This document shows positions 17,720-26,301 of a DNA stretch of 64,000 nucleotides, one piece after another. The DNA is taken from NCBI RefSeq assembly GCF_041435495.1, contig NZ_CP108644.1, positions 7,053,501 through 7,117,500 of the forward strand, read 5' to 3'. Numbering within the stretch: position 1 is the stretch's first letter; each line of letters opens with the position of its first letter. Made by a program: the position numbers and the translations under genes. The notes below the pieces were generated by a model, which did not search any database, was not told the DNA's origin, and was given only the letters and a program-made list of their open reading frames with translations. The DNA comes from Streptomyces sp. NBC_01116 (lineage in GTDB: Bacteria > Actinomycetota > Actinomycetes > Streptomycetales > Streptomycetaceae).

Positions 17720-19255
17720 CGGGTGCGCGGCGCAGTCCGCACCCCGCCCCGGCACCTCACCGGTCAGCAGATACCGGCGCAGATGATCGTCGACACAGGT
17801 GTTCCCGGCCCCGCCGATGCCGTGCGTCCCGGCGTCCCGCTCGGTCACCAGCGACGACCCGGGCAGCCGCCTCCGCAGCTCCAGCGCCCCCTGGTACGGG
17901 GTCGCCGCGTCCCGCTCCGCCGCCAGGATCAGCACGGGCGGCAGTTCGCCCCACCGCGTCCCGACCTCCAGCGGCCGCTGCCTCGGCGCGGGCCAGAAGG
18001 CGCACGGCAGGTTCGCGAAGGCGTTGTCCCACGTCTCGAACGGTGCGACGCGCGCCAGGTCCGTGTGGTCGCGGTCCCACACCTCGAAGTCCTCGGGCCA
18101 GGGCGCGTCGTTGCACTCGACGGCCGTGTACACCGCCTGGGCGTTCTCGTTGTCCGGCGCCGCCACCGCACGCGGGGAGGCCTGCGAGACCAGCGGCTCC
18201 GGGTTGCCCCGGACGTACTCGGAGAGCGCCGTCGCCCGCATCGCCCAGTAGTCGTCGTAGTAGCCGGCCGCCAGGAACGCCGAGTGCAGCTGCCCCGGCC
18301 CGACCTTCCCGCCCGCGGGCTTCCTGGCCAGCTCGGCGCGCACCTCGTCGTAGTGCTTCCGCACCGCCTCCGGGGTGGTCCCCAGGTGGTACACGTCGTC
18401 GTGCTTGGCCACCCAGCGGCGGAAGTCCTCCCAACGCGCCTCGAAGGCCAGCGACTGGCCCATGTTGGAGCGGTACCAGATCTGCTCCGGGTCCGGGTCG
18501 ACCACCGAGTCGAAGACCATCCGCCGTACGTGGGAGGGGAACAGCGTCGCGTACAGCGCGCCGAAGTACGTCCCGTAGGACGCCCCCATGAACGTCAGCC
18601 GCTCCTCGCCGAGCGCGGCCCGCAGGACGTCCAGGTCACGGGCGTTGTTCAGCGACGTGTAGTGCCGCAGCGTCTCGCCCGCGTGCTCGGCGCAGCCCTG
18701 TGCGTACGCCTTCGCGCGGGCGACGCGCCGCTCCTTGTCCTCCCGCGTCGGGTGCGTCGGCGCGTCGGTCGGGCCCTTCGTGTACGCCGCCGGGTCCTGG
18801 CATGTCAGCGGGGCGGAGGAGCCGTTCACCCCGCGCGGGGCGTAGCCGACCAGGTCGTACGCCTCGGCGATCTCCTTCCACTCCGGCAGCTCCCCGGCCA
18901 TCGGGAAGGTGATGCTGGAGGCGCCGGGACCGCCCGGGTTGTAGACGAGCGCGCCCTGCCGGCTCTCCGCCGGGCCGGTGGCCCCGGTGCGGCTGACGGT
19001 CAGTTCGAGCTGTTTCCCGTCCGGGTCGGCGTAGTCGAGGGGCACCTTCACCGTGCCGCACTTCAGGGAGTCCGGGAGCATCTCCTTCTCCGGGCAGGAG
19101 CCGAAATCGATCCCGGCGGCCGTGGCGCGGGCGGCGGCGATCGCGGTGCCCCGGGCCTCGGCGGGGCCCCGGCCCTCCCAGGCCCCGGCGGGAGCGGCGG
19201 CCAGGGCGGACAGGACCAGGGAGCCGATCGATGTGTACAGCGCAGCAGTTCTCAC
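17693..19255 (-). CDS. Secreted tripeptidyl aminopeptidase-like alpha/beta hydrolase (peptidase S33 / TAP family)
   Basis: A 520-residue protein with a Sec signal (TSIGSLVLSALAAAPAGAW). The alpha/beta hydrolase core has the oxyanion region LVYNPGGPGAS, nucleophile elbow TFMGASYGTYFG, and a C-terminal TAP-like domain with LPPVLILAAERDAATPY (Asp) and AGTHGIGGAGNTC (His). Streptomyces TAP-type enzymes remove short peptides from protein N-termini outside the cell. Two departures from family consensus are seen: GASYGT instead of GGSYGT, and YAPRGV where most members have DxRG. It is monocistronic and ends at a strong terminator. Confidence 0.9.
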   Translation of the reverse strand: MRTAALYTSIGSLVLSALAAAPAGAWEGRGPAEARGTAIAAARATAAGIDFGSCPEKEMLPDSLKCGTVKVPLDYADPDGKQLELTVSRTGATGPAESRQGALVYNPGGPGASSITFPMAGELPEWKEIAEAYDLVGYAPRGVNGSSAPLTCQDPAAYTKGPTDAPTHPTREDKERRVARAKAYAQGCAEHAGETLRHYTSLNNARDLDVLRAALGEERLTFMGASYGTYFGALYATLFPSHVRRMVFDSVVDPDPEQIWYRSNMGQSLAFEARWEDFRRWVAKHDDVYHLGTTPEAVRKHYDEVRAELARKPAGGKVGPGQLHSAFLAAGYYDDYWAMRATALSEYVRGNPEPLVSQASPRAVAAPDNENAQAVYTAVECNDAPWPEDFEVWDRDHTDLARVAPFETWDNAFANLPCAFWPAPRQRPLEVGTRWGELPPVLILAAERDAATPYQGALELRRRLPGSSLVTERDAGTHGIGGAGNTCVDDHLRRYLLTGEVPGRGADCAAHPEPNPVSLD

Positions 19256-19384
19256 GCGCGGGCCCTCTCTGCGGATGCGGAGAGGGATGGTCGGGCGGGC
19301 GGGGACGCGATGTCCAGCACCGCCCGGCCATGTCCGGTTCCGTGACTCCGATGGGCGGTCGGCTTCCGCGGCACGGGGCCCGGT

Positions 19385-20434
19385 TCAGGAGCCGCCCCCG
19401 CCGCAGCTCGATCCGCCCGAACCGCCACCGCAACCGGAACCTCCCGAGCCGGAGCTGCCGCAGCTCGATCCGCTGCTCCCCCCGCAGCCGGATCCCGAGG
19501 AACATCCGGAGCCGCCTCCGCCGCTCGGTCCGGAGCCGCCTCCGCTGGACTCCCCGCAGCTGGATCCGCCGGGACCGGAGGCGGCACACCAGACCGTCGT
19601 CACGCCGACGGCGGTGACGCCCGCCGTCGTGCCGTCGGCGACGTACGCGGAGGACCGCCCGCGCGGAGCGCTCAGCCGTGCCGCTGCCATCAGCTGCGCC
19701 TGGAACACCGGGTCCGGCAGGGCGCGGAGCCCCAGCGTGGCGACCAGATGGGCGGGCGTCGCCACATGGGCGTAGGCGGTGCGGAACGCCAGGGCGGCAT
19801 GCCGGCCCGACTTCGTGATGCGGCTCGCGGAGGAGGCCGCGACGATCAGCCCGCTGAACGCGCCGATCAGGATCGCGGGCAGCATCTTCACGATGAACGG
19901 GACGGCGAAGTCCAGTGAGTCGTCCACGGCGTACTGCACGAACGTGAGCACCAGGCTCAACGGCAGCGCGACGAGGCACGCCACCCCTTGGACCAGCCCC
20001 CACCGCCGCAGCGGCCGGATCCGGTGGGGCGGCACCAGCAGGCCGCGAGCCGCGAGCCCGTCGCCGGTCTCCTGGACCGCGGGGTGCCGCATCACCGCTT
20101 CCCGCAGGCCGTGCAGGGCGCCGTTCGGGGCGGCGGCCAGCTCCTGGAACACCGCGCGTTCCACCGGGTCGTCCGCCTGCACCCGCCGGGCGGCGACGAT
20201 GCCGGGCCCGCCGACGACCAGCCGGCCATCCGCGTGCAGGGCCGTCAGGGCGGTGTCCACGACCCTGGCCGGACCGCCGTTCAGGAACGCCACCTCGTAC
20301 AGGTCGTGAAGGGCGACGCCGGGGCCCGCGGAGGGGCGGCGGGAGCGCTCGGCCACCGCCCTGGCGACGAGCAGCACGGAGGAGACGACGACCCCGAGGG
20401 TCGCCAGCAGAGCGAGAGTGTTCACGGCGGTCAC
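19385..20434 (-). CDS. TIGR04222-type membrane protein with Cys/Gly/Ser-rich tail
   Basis: About 349 residues. Three membrane segments (about 5-27, 148-172 and 180-205) and a conserved soluble block (LHDLYEVAFLNGGPARVVDTA) match the TIGR04222 family. The last ~68 residues are almost only Gly, Ser and Cys, with seven cysteines in SGC, SSC and GC contexts. The GTG start overlaps the stop of the DUF692 oxidase gene by four bases (GTGA), so the two are translated as a pair. DUF692/MNIO enzymes are known to modify cysteines in peptide substrates, so the Cys-rich tail is a possible substrate; this is inference. Confidence 0.82.
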   Translation of the reverse strand: MTAVNTLALLATLGVVVSSVLLVARAVAERSRRPSAGPGVALHDLYEVAFLNGGPARVVDTALTALHADGRLVVGGPGIVAARRVQADDPVERAVFQELAAAPNGALHGLREAVMRHPAVQETGDGLAARGLLVPPHRIRPLRRWGLVQGVACLVALPLSLVLTFVQYAVDDSLDFAVPFIVKMLPAILIGAFSGLIVAASSASRITKSGRHAALAFRTAYAHVATPAHLVATLGLRALPDPVFQAQLMAAARLSAPRGRSSAYVADGTTAGVTAVGVTTVWCAASGPGGSSCGESSGGGSGPSGGGGSGCSSGSGCGGSSGSSCGSSGSGGSGCGGGSGGSSCGGGGS

Positions 20435-21735
20435 TTCCCCACGAGGGCGGCACGGGCCGCCCGGACCAGACGGGTGGTACGACGCGGAGGACGGGCGCCC
20501 GACCGGTCCTGCCACCAGTACGTCAGCCGGCGCCGCTCCACCGGATCGGCGGGACCGCCCGTGACGAGCACGTGCTCCGCGAAGTCCAGGGCGTCGCGCC
20601 GGTACCCGCCGGACATCGGGCGGCCCCCGGCGTACGCGAGGAACGCGGCGCGGTAGCCGTCGCCGAGGATCTCCGGCAGCTCCGGCGCCACCTTGGCGAC
20701 GACGTCCGCGCGCTTGGCGGCCAGCGCCCGGCCCTGCACCCGCAACCGCCGGTGGTCGAAGCCCTCGGGGGCCGGCGTTCCCGCCACCAGCGCGGAGAGC
20801 AGCGCGGTCTGCGCGACGGCGGTACGGTCGCGGGTTCCGGCCGGCACGGGGGCGGCGGGCGGAGGGCCCTCGCCCCGTACAGCGGGGCGCGGGCCCTCGG
20901 CCGGAGCCGGGGGAGCCGCCCGCCGCAGCGTCGCCCGGATCGCCTCCAGTTCGCCCGCCAGCTCCGCGGCCGGCGGGAAGGCGTCGTCGCGCTCCAGCAG
21001 CACGCCCGGCGGGTCGACCCGGGAGCGCAGCTCGGTCAGCACCTCAAGGACCGGAGCGGTCACCGGGTGGGCGTGCGTGTCGTGCCAGACGCCGTTCCGC
21101 TCGACGCCGCCCGCCACATGGACGTACGCGATGGCCTCCACGGGCAGCTCGTCCAGCGCCTTCGCCGGGTCCTGGCCGAGATTGACGTGGTTGGTGTGCA
21201 GGTTGGCCACGTCGATCAGCAGCCGCACCCCGGTCCGCTCGACCAGCTCCGCCAGGAACTGCCCCTCGGTCAGCTCCTCGTCCGGCCAGGTGATCAGCGC
21301 CGCGATGTTCTCCAGGGCGAGCGGCACGGGCAGCGAGTCCTGTGCGATCCGCACGTTCTCGCACAGCACGTCCAGGGCGTCCCAGGTGCGCGGCACCGGC
21401 AGCAGATGGCCCGCCTCCAGCCTCGGCGACGCGGTCAGCGGCCCACCGGCCCGTACGAACGCGATGTGCTCGGTCACCAGCGGCGTCCCCAGCAGCTCGG
21501 CGCGCGCCGCGAGCGAGGCCAGGCGTACCGGGTCCGGGCGGTCGGCGCCGCCGAGCCCGAGCGCCACCCCGTGCGGCACCACCCGCACGCCGCGCTCGCG
21601 GAGCCGGAGCAGGGAGTCCGGGAGATGGCCGTCGCAGAGGTTCTCCGCGACGGCCTCGACCCAGTCGATCCCCGCCAGCGCCTCCACCTCGTCCGCGATC
21701 TCCGGCCGCCAGCCGATACCGATGCCCAGTTCCAT
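20431..21735 (-). CDS. DUF692 multinuclear non-heme iron oxidase (MNIO) with C-terminal extension
   Basis: A 434-residue protein. Residues 1-275 form the DUF692 TIM-barrel with apparent metal ligands H55 (VVPHGVAL), H90 (VTEHIAF), E142 (LENIAAL), D175 and H180/H183 (DVANLHTNH), H206 (YVHVAGG), the HDTHAHP cluster (D219, H221, H223) and a Glu in LLERDD. The family includes MbnB, TglH and bufferin BufB, which oxidise Cys residues of ribosomal peptides. Residues ~320-434 are an extra helical domain (LRVQGRALAAKRADVVAKV, LGDGYRAAFLAYA) that may act like the separate partner proteins of other MNIOs. The ATG at 21735 follows GGGGAG and is better than upstream in-frame starts. Confidence 0.88.
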   Translation of the reverse strand: MELGIGIGWRPEIADEVEALAGIDWVEAVAENLCDGHLPDSLLRLRERGVRVVPHGVALGLGGADRPDPVRLASLAARAELLGTPLVTEHIAFVRAGGPLTASPRLEAGHLLPVPRTWDALDVLCENVRIAQDSLPVPLALENIAALITWPDEELTEGQFLAELVERTGVRLLIDVANLHTNHVNLGQDPAKALDELPVEAIAYVHVAGGVERNGVWHDTHAHPVTAPVLEVLTELRSRVDPPGVLLERDDAFPPAAELAGELEAIRATLRRAAPPAPAEGPRPAVRGEGPPPAAPVPAGTRDRTAVAQTALLSALVAGTPAPEGFDHRRLRVQGRALAAKRADVVAKVAPELPEILGDGYRAAFLAYAGGRPMSGGYRRDALDFAEHVLVTGGPADPVERRRLTYWWQDRSGARPPRRTTRLVRAARAALVGK

Positions 21736-21922
21736 GGTGTCTCCCCCGTCCCCCCGGCTCACCTCGTTCTGTGCAGGGGTCATGGCCCCGTCAGGCGGCG
21801 ATGAACCCGACCGGGGGGACGTTCAGAGCTGGATTTGAGGTTCCCGGACCGCCGCGCCCGTCGGGCACCGGCCTCATCGTGGGCGGTCCGCAGGACAGGG
21901 GCGTCCTCCCGCTCGCCCCCGT

Positions 21923-22618
21923 CTACGCGGCCGGGGCCAGCGCTGCGGCCAGTTCCTCCAGGCCGTCCGCCCGCCAGTCGAAGGCGTCGGTCTCCTTCGG
22001 GGGGTCGCCGCCCGGGCGGTGGACGTAGGCCGTGCGCATGCCCACCGCCTGGGCTCCCCGGAGGTCCCAGGCATGGGCGGCGATCATCACCACGCGCTCC
22101 GGAGGGCAGCCCGCGGCGTCGAGGGCGAGCTGGTAGACCTCCTTCGCGGGCTTGAAGGCCCGGGCGTCCTCGGCGGAGAGCGCCTGGTGCCACCGCAGGC
22201 CGGTATGGGCGTTGAGGCGGAGCAGGGTCGCGCGGCTGGCATGGCTGAGACCCATGACGGGGAACAGCCGCGCCAGACCGGCGAGTCCGGCGCGGGAGTC
22301 CTCCCAGGGGTCGAGGCGCTGACTGGCCGTCGCCAGGCGCCGGACGGCGGCGGGGTCGGTGAGTCCGGCGCGTTCGGCCACCCGTGCCGCGGCCTCGCGG
22401 TCGAGGGCGGCGGAGTCCGCGTAGGGCCGTTCGCCGTCCTCGATGCGCCGCTGCTCGCGCTCGACGTGCTCCTCCCACACGGCGAGCAGCCGGTCGGCCG
22501 ACGTCGCGTCGGAGGCGGGTACCGCGGCGCGGATCGCGGCCCGCAGCCCGCCGGGCTGGTCGACCATCGTGCCGAGGACGTCGAAGACGGCGACCTCGAT
22601 CCCGTGTGTCCGGGGCAT
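21923..22618 (-). CDS. HAD superfamily hydrolase, type II haloacid dehalogenase-like
   Basis: A 231-residue HAD protein. Motif I is AVFDVLGTMVD with the nucleophilic Asp, motif II Ser/Thr lies in MGLSHASRATL, motif III Lys in ARAFKPAKEVYQLAL, and motif IV in VMIAAHAWDLRGAQAVG. The HAWDLRGA ending and cap helices fit the L-2-haloacid dehalogenase subgroup, though phosphatase activity cannot be excluded. The start is an ATG with GGGGAG upstream. It lies beside, but not under the operators of, the SAM cluster and does not look like the acireductone synthase MtnC. Confidence 0.85.
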   Translation of the reverse strand: MPRTHGIEVAVFDVLGTMVDQPGGLRAAIRAAVPASDATSADRLLAVWEEHVEREQRRIEDGERPYADSAALDREAAARVAERAGLTDPAAVRRLATASQRLDPWEDSRAGLAGLARLFPVMGLSHASRATLLRLNAHTGLRWHQALSAEDARAFKPAKEVYQLALDAAGCPPERVVMIAAHAWDLRGAQAVGMRTAYVHRPGGDPPKETDAFDWRADGLEELAAALAPAA

Positions 22619-22835
22619 CCGCTCTCCCCTTCCCGTGTCCGGGCGCCGCACCACGCGAGCGCCATCACCCGGCACAGGCTGGCCCCCGGGCCGGTGCGGG
22701 GTCCCGATTGGGCCGATCGGCGGCATGTCCCCGGGGCGCCTGCCCGGCCGGCGGAGGCGGTCGCGGCGCGGGCCGGGGTACCCTCGGACGCGATCGCGCC
22801 GACCGGGGCCGGGGCCCTCCGGAAGCTATCCTCTG

Positions 22836-22851
22836 TATACCGCTGGGTGTA
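22836..22851. promoter_or_regulatory. TetR-type operator 1 (autoregulatory)
   Basis: TATACC-GCTG-GGTGTA, an inverted repeat with one arm mismatch, extended by an outer G-C pair. It lies 11 bases before the TetR start codon and just after a possible -10 (TATCCT, 22827-22832), so binding would block its own transcription. The same 16-base pattern recurs at 26281 and 32941. Confidence 0.75.
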
Positions 22852-22862
22852 CCGTTCGATGA

Positions 22863-23480
22863 GTGACCATCAGCAGCGAAACCACCGGCAGAAGGACAAA
22901 GCGCCGCGGCAACCAGCATCTGACGCCGGCCGGCGTGAAGGTCCTCGAGACCGCCTCACGGCTCTTCTACGATCTGGGCATACGGGCTGTCGGCGTGGAA
23001 GCGATCGCGGAGCAGGCGGGCGTCACGAAGAAGACGCTCTACGACTGCTTCGGTTCCAAGGAAGACCTCATCGTCGCCTACCTGCGGGCCCGTGACGGAC
23101 TGTGGCGTTCCACGCTGGTGAAGCACGTCAACGGTCAGGAGGGGCCCGCGGGGGAGCGGATCCTGGCCACCTTCACCGCCCTGCGCGACTGGATGAACGA
23201 GCGGAACCGGCGGGGCTGCGCCTTCATCAACGCGTCCGTGGAGCTCCCGGACGACCACCCGGGCCGGGAGGTCGCCCGGGATCAGAAGACCTGGTTCCTC
23301 GCCTATCTGGAGGACCTCGCGAAGGAGGGCAACGCCCAGGCGCCCGCCGAGCTGGCCGCCCAGGTGCTGATCCTCCACGAGGGAGCTTCCATCGCCGGCT
23401 CCATGGAGTCGGTGGACCGGGCCGTGCAGCGCGCCGAGCAGGTGGCCGCGATCCTCGTCGAGAGGTCGCTCACCGCGTGA
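22863..23480 (+). CDS. TetR-family transcriptional regulator of the SAM cluster
   Basis: A 205-residue regulator. The N-terminal TetR HTH spans about 20-70 (VLETASRLFYDLGIRAVGVE, then AIAEQAGVTKKTLYDCFGSK). The C-terminal ligand domain has RGCAFINASVELPDDHP. It probably represses the neighbouring genes: a TATACC-N4-GGTATA dyad lies in its own promoter, over the mtnB promoter and before the 41-codon gene. The GTG start was chosen because it is in the HTH frame; an ATG four bases upstream is in another frame. The ligand is unknown. Confidence 0.9.
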   Translation: MTISSETTGRRTKRRGNQHLTPAGVKVLETASRLFYDLGIRAVGVEAIAEQAGVTKKTLYDCFGSKEDLIVAYLRARDGLWRSTLVKHVNGQEGPAGERILATFTALRDWMNERNRRGCAFINASVELPDDHPGREVARDQKTWFLAYLEDLAKEGNAQAPAELAAQVLILHEGASIAGSMESVDRAVQRAEQVAAILVERSLTA

Positions 23481-23506
23481 CGCGCGGGCGGGGGAGCGGA
23501 GAGGCC

Positions 23507-24886
23507 TCAGGCGACGAGGGCTGTGTCCGCCGCCTGCCGGCCCGGCTTCGCGGAGTCGCCGTCCAGCTGTCGTGACAGGTCCGCCGCATACGCGCGCAAC
23601 AGGTCGTGCATGAGGTAGTGGCGCTCGTCCTGCCGCCGGATCAGGTGCGCGCTCGCTAGGCCGCGCAGCAGCCGTACCGCCTCGTCCTGACTGACGCCCG
23701 CCGTCGCCGCGGAGGCGGCGGCGTCGATCACCTGGCCGGGGAGCACCCCGAGCAGCCGGAACATCCGGGCGCTCTGCTCGTCGAGGGCCCGGTAGGACGT
23801 GTCGAACGAGTTGCGGAGCACCACGTCCCCCTCGGCGAGGTTCAGCCGGGCATTGTCCAACTCCAGTTCCGTGGCGAGCTGGTCCGCGCTGCGGTGCTGG
23901 CAGCTCACGATGTGCTCGGCCGCCAGCACCAGGGCCAGGGGAAGCCGGCCGCACCGTTCGGCCAGGACCGCCACCGCCGCGGGGTCGGCGTCCGCACGGG
24001 CGTCGCCGATCATCGCGCGGAGCAGCATCGCGGCCTCCGGCCGGCCCAGCTCCGCCAGGGGTACGGTGACGGCGTCCACCCGGGACAGCAGCCCGGGCAG
24101 GCGCGAGCGGCTGGTCACCACGACGGCGCAGCCCGCGGAACCGGGCAGCAGGTGGTGGACCTGCTGCGCGTCGGCGGCGTTGTCCAGCACCAGGAGCATC
24201 TCGCGGCCGTGCAGGTAGGAGCGGAAGGTGGCCGCGCGCTGGTCCAGGTCCGCCGGCATGTTGTCGCCCGGCACGCCCACCGCGCGGAGCAGGTGCTCCA
24301 GGACGTCGAACGGGTCGGCCGCCGTCCCCGGCTCGGGGCCTTCGAGGTCGACGAACAGCTGCCCGTCGGCGAAGCGGCCGTCGCTGACCGCCTGGTGGGC
24401 CCACTGCACCGCCAGGGCGGTCTTCCCCACCCCCGGCGGCCCGTTGATCACCGCGACCGGCACGGCGAGGGACTGGCCGGCGTCCTGCAATCGGCGGGTC
24501 AGCTGGTTCAGGCACTCCCGGCGGCCGGTGAAGCAGCGCTTGGCCGAGGGGAGTTGGGCCGGGTGCACCCGGCCCGGCCGCTGACGGGCGGTCGCTTCCA
24601 GGGCCGTGGCGATGGAGGTGAAGGTACTTCCGGCGTTCAGCGCCCGGTCGCAGGCCTCCGCGAAGGCCACCGAAGGCGTCCGCTTGTGGGTCTCGACCTT
24701 GCTGATGTGCCCCCGGTTGAAGTGCACCTGGGTGGCGAGCTGGGCGAGCGAGAACCCGTGCCGCTCGCGGTGGGCGCGGAGCAGTTCGCCGAACGTCCCC
24801 GGGCCGCCGCCGGTGTCGGGCGGGGAGCCCGAGTCGCTGTGGGCGGGCCGGGTCACTGCTGTGCTGTGCAATGAATTCCGTAGCAC
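23507..24886 (-). CDS. HTH/NB-ARC regulator (XRE domain plus STAND ATPase, no sensor repeats)
   Basis: About 459 residues. An XRE-type HTH lies at about 30-90 (LLRAHRERHGFSLAQLATQV, HFNRGHISKVE). It is followed by an NB-ARC ATPase with Walker A (VINGPPGVGKTALAVQWAH), Walker B (EMLLVLDNAAD), a sensor region (AVVVTSRSRLPGLL), the GxP motif CGRLPLAL and a winged-helix region ending in RHYLMHDLLRAYA. Proteins of this type are cluster-situated regulators related to AfsR, but this one stops after the ATPase and lacks the usual TPR sensor. The GTG at 24886 has AGGGGA six bases upstream; an upstream in-frame GTG at 24910 lacks this. It faces the TetR gene tail to tail. Confidence 0.87.
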   Translation of the reverse strand: MLRNSLHSTAVTRPAHSDSGSPPDTGGGPGTFGELLRAHRERHGFSLAQLATQVHFNRGHISKVETHKRTPSVAFAEACDRALNAGSTFTSIATALEATARQRPGRVHPAQLPSAKRCFTGRRECLNQLTRRLQDAGQSLAVPVAVINGPPGVGKTALAVQWAHQAVSDGRFADGQLFVDLEGPEPGTAADPFDVLEHLLRAVGVPGDNMPADLDQRAATFRSYLHGREMLLVLDNAADAQQVHHLLPGSAGCAVVVTSRSRLPGLLSRVDAVTVPLAELGRPEAAMLLRAMIGDARADADPAAVAVLAERCGRLPLALVLAAEHIVSCQHRSADQLATELELDNARLNLAEGDVVLRNSFDTSYRALDEQSARMFRLLGVLPGQVIDAAASAATAGVSQDEAVRLLRGLASAHLIRRQDERHYLMHDLLRAYAADLSRQLDGDSAKPGRQAADTALVA

Positions 24887-24968
24887 TGCGAATCCCCTAA
24901 AGTCGCACACGTTGTCTGCGCCTCGGATCTCACGGGCGGCGCAGGTCTGCCGGGTGGGGCCGTACCGC

Positions 24969-25547
24969 TCAGGACGGCGCCAGCAGTTCGTCGAGCGTCG
25001 GGAAGCGGGCGGCGATGCTGTCCGGCACGAACCGGGCGCCGTGCCGGTCGCTCTCCCGGAGGAAGCGGACCGCCGTGTAGTGGGGGTCCGCGCCCGCGTC
25101 GAACCAGTGCGCCGTACGGCTGGGCACCGACAGCAGGTCGCCGGCCGTACAGAGCATCGCGTGCACCTGGCCCGCGGCGTGGAGGTAGAGGCAGCCGGCC
25201 CCCGCCACGACGAAGCGCACCACGTCCTCGTCGTGGAAGTGCTCCCGGCGGTACTTCTCGCGGTTCGCCCGGTTGCGTTCCCGATGGCCCGGGTCGGACG
25301 ACGCGGGAGTCAGGCGCGCTATGTCGACGACGTGGTAGCCGATCTCGGCGCTGACGTGGTCGATGTGGCTGCGGTAGGCGTTCATGATGGTGGCGTCGTC
25401 GGCGCCGGCCGGAATCCGGCGGGCGGCGTGCCACCGCGCGTACCGCGCGCCGATCTTCAGCAGTTCCCCGCGGATGACGTCCGGGTCCTCCGTCCGCACG
25501 CGCACCGCCCCGGGGTCGGTGGCCGCCATGATCTGCAGGAGCGTCAC
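24969..25547 (-). CDS. mtnD: Acireductone dioxygenase-like cupin (MtnD)
   Basis: A 192-residue cupin of the ARD family. The metal site REHFHDEDVVRF gives two His and an acidic ligand, and the second cupin motif is VPSRTAHWFDAG. The strands around FVVAGAGCLYLHAAGQVHAM also match ARD. The Fe form returns acireductone to the methionine precursor KMTB, while the Ni form gives CO, formate and methylthiopropionate. The metal cannot be told from sequence. The GTG start overlaps the mtnB stop by four bases (GTGA), so the two act together in methylthioadenosine salvage. The acireductone synthase MtnC is not next to them. Confidence 0.85.
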   Translation of the reverse strand: MTLLQIMAATDPGAVRVRTEDPDVIRGELLKIGARYARWHAARRIPAGADDATIMNAYRSHIDHVSAEIGYHVVDIARLTPASSDPGHRERNRANREKYRREHFHDEDVVRFVVAGAGCLYLHAAGQVHAMLCTAGDLLSVPSRTAHWFDAGADPHYTAVRFLRESDRHGARFVPDSIAARFPTLDELLAPS

Positions 25548-26158
25548 CAGACCGTCACCCTGGCCGCGCCGGCGCGGGCGGGGTGCTCCGGCAGGAGCGG
25601 ACGGCCGAGCTCCTCGATCCGCTCCAGCCTGTTGAGGGCCTCGTCGGTGTCACGCCCCCAGGTGAAGACGCCGCTTCCCTCGACGAGGAGGGCCACCGCC
25701 TCGTCAGGGAGCTCCGGGAGCTCCGGGTGGCCGGGGAGGCCGGCGAGCGGGGAGGGGCCCCGCGGCTCCGGGGAGACCACCGCCACCAGTGCGCCGATGG
25801 CCCCGGGCGCCCCGCCGACGGCGGCGGCGAGGGCCAGGGAGCGCGGTTCGTGGACGTGGACCACGGCTCCGCGGCCGGGGAGCCGCCGGTGGAGCGCGAG
25901 GTGTGCCGGAGTCTCGGGAGGGGGCCAATCGGTCTCTCCGAGCAGGGGCAGCCCCTGCGAGGGGTCGACCATCACGGCGTCCTGCTGGAGCGACTCCTCG
26001 TTCAGGTCGCCCGTCGTGATGATGACGGCTTCACCGGATCGGACCGAGACGCTGCCGGAGGCTCTGTCCGGCCGGCCCCGCCGGTCCAGCGACCGGCAGG
26101 CGAGGGACAGCAGTTCACGGTGGAGTTCGGCGTCCTCGTGGACGTGTACGGGCTTCAC
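25544..26158 (-). CDS. mtnB: Methylthioribulose-1-phosphate dehydratase-like class II aldolase (MtnB)
   Basis: A 204-residue class II aldolase/adducin-fold protein. It has the SGSVSVRSGEAVIITTGDLNE region, metal-binding His in AVVHVHEPRSLALA, and a C-terminal Zn-ligand region. Fused or adjacent ARD partners are typical of MtnB, so dehydration of methylthioribulose-1-phosphate is the best call; other class II aldolase activities are possible. The GTG at 26158 has GAGAG upstream. Transcription starts from a consensus-like promoter at 26302-26331, and a TetR operator overlaps the expected start site. Confidence 0.8.
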   Translation of the reverse strand: MKPVHVHEDAELHRELLSLACRSLDRRGRPDRASGSVSVRSGEAVIITTGDLNEESLQQDAVMVDPSQGLPLLGETDWPPPETPAHLALHRRLPGRGAVVHVHEPRSLALAAAVGGAPGAIGALVAVVSPEPRGPSPLAGLPGHPELPELPDEAVALLVEGSGVFTWGRDTDEALNRLERIEELGRPLLPEHPARAGAARVTVW

Positions 26159-26280
26159 GGGCTCTCTTCTTCTGCCGATTCTGCCGAGGTGGGGGGAGTC
26201 GGGGGCCGGTCGGGTGCCCGGCCGGACACGCGGAACGACACGCGTGCTTCTCCTTCGGTGTGGGGGGAGGGGCATCGATG

Positions 26281-26296
26281 TATACCAACCGGTATA
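26281..26296. promoter_or_regulatory. TetR-type operator 2 over the mtnB transcription start
   Basis: TATACC-AACC-GGTATA is a perfect 6-bp inverted repeat. It lies immediately downstream of the -10 of the leftward promoter, where a bound repressor would block initiation or clearance. It matches operators 1 and 3. Confidence 0.82.
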
Positions 26297-26301
26297 GCTA
26301 C

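Noticed and set aside
19390..19600. Repetitive DNA that could be taken for a repeat array or CRISPR
   Set aside because: The periodicity comes from Gly/Ser/Cys codons in the tail of the TIGR04222 membrane protein; there are no regular spacers.
21923..22618. HAD hydrolase as the missing acireductone synthase MtnC
   Set aside because: Its motifs (HAWDLRGA end, cap pattern) fit type II haloacid dehalogenases, and it has no cluster operator.
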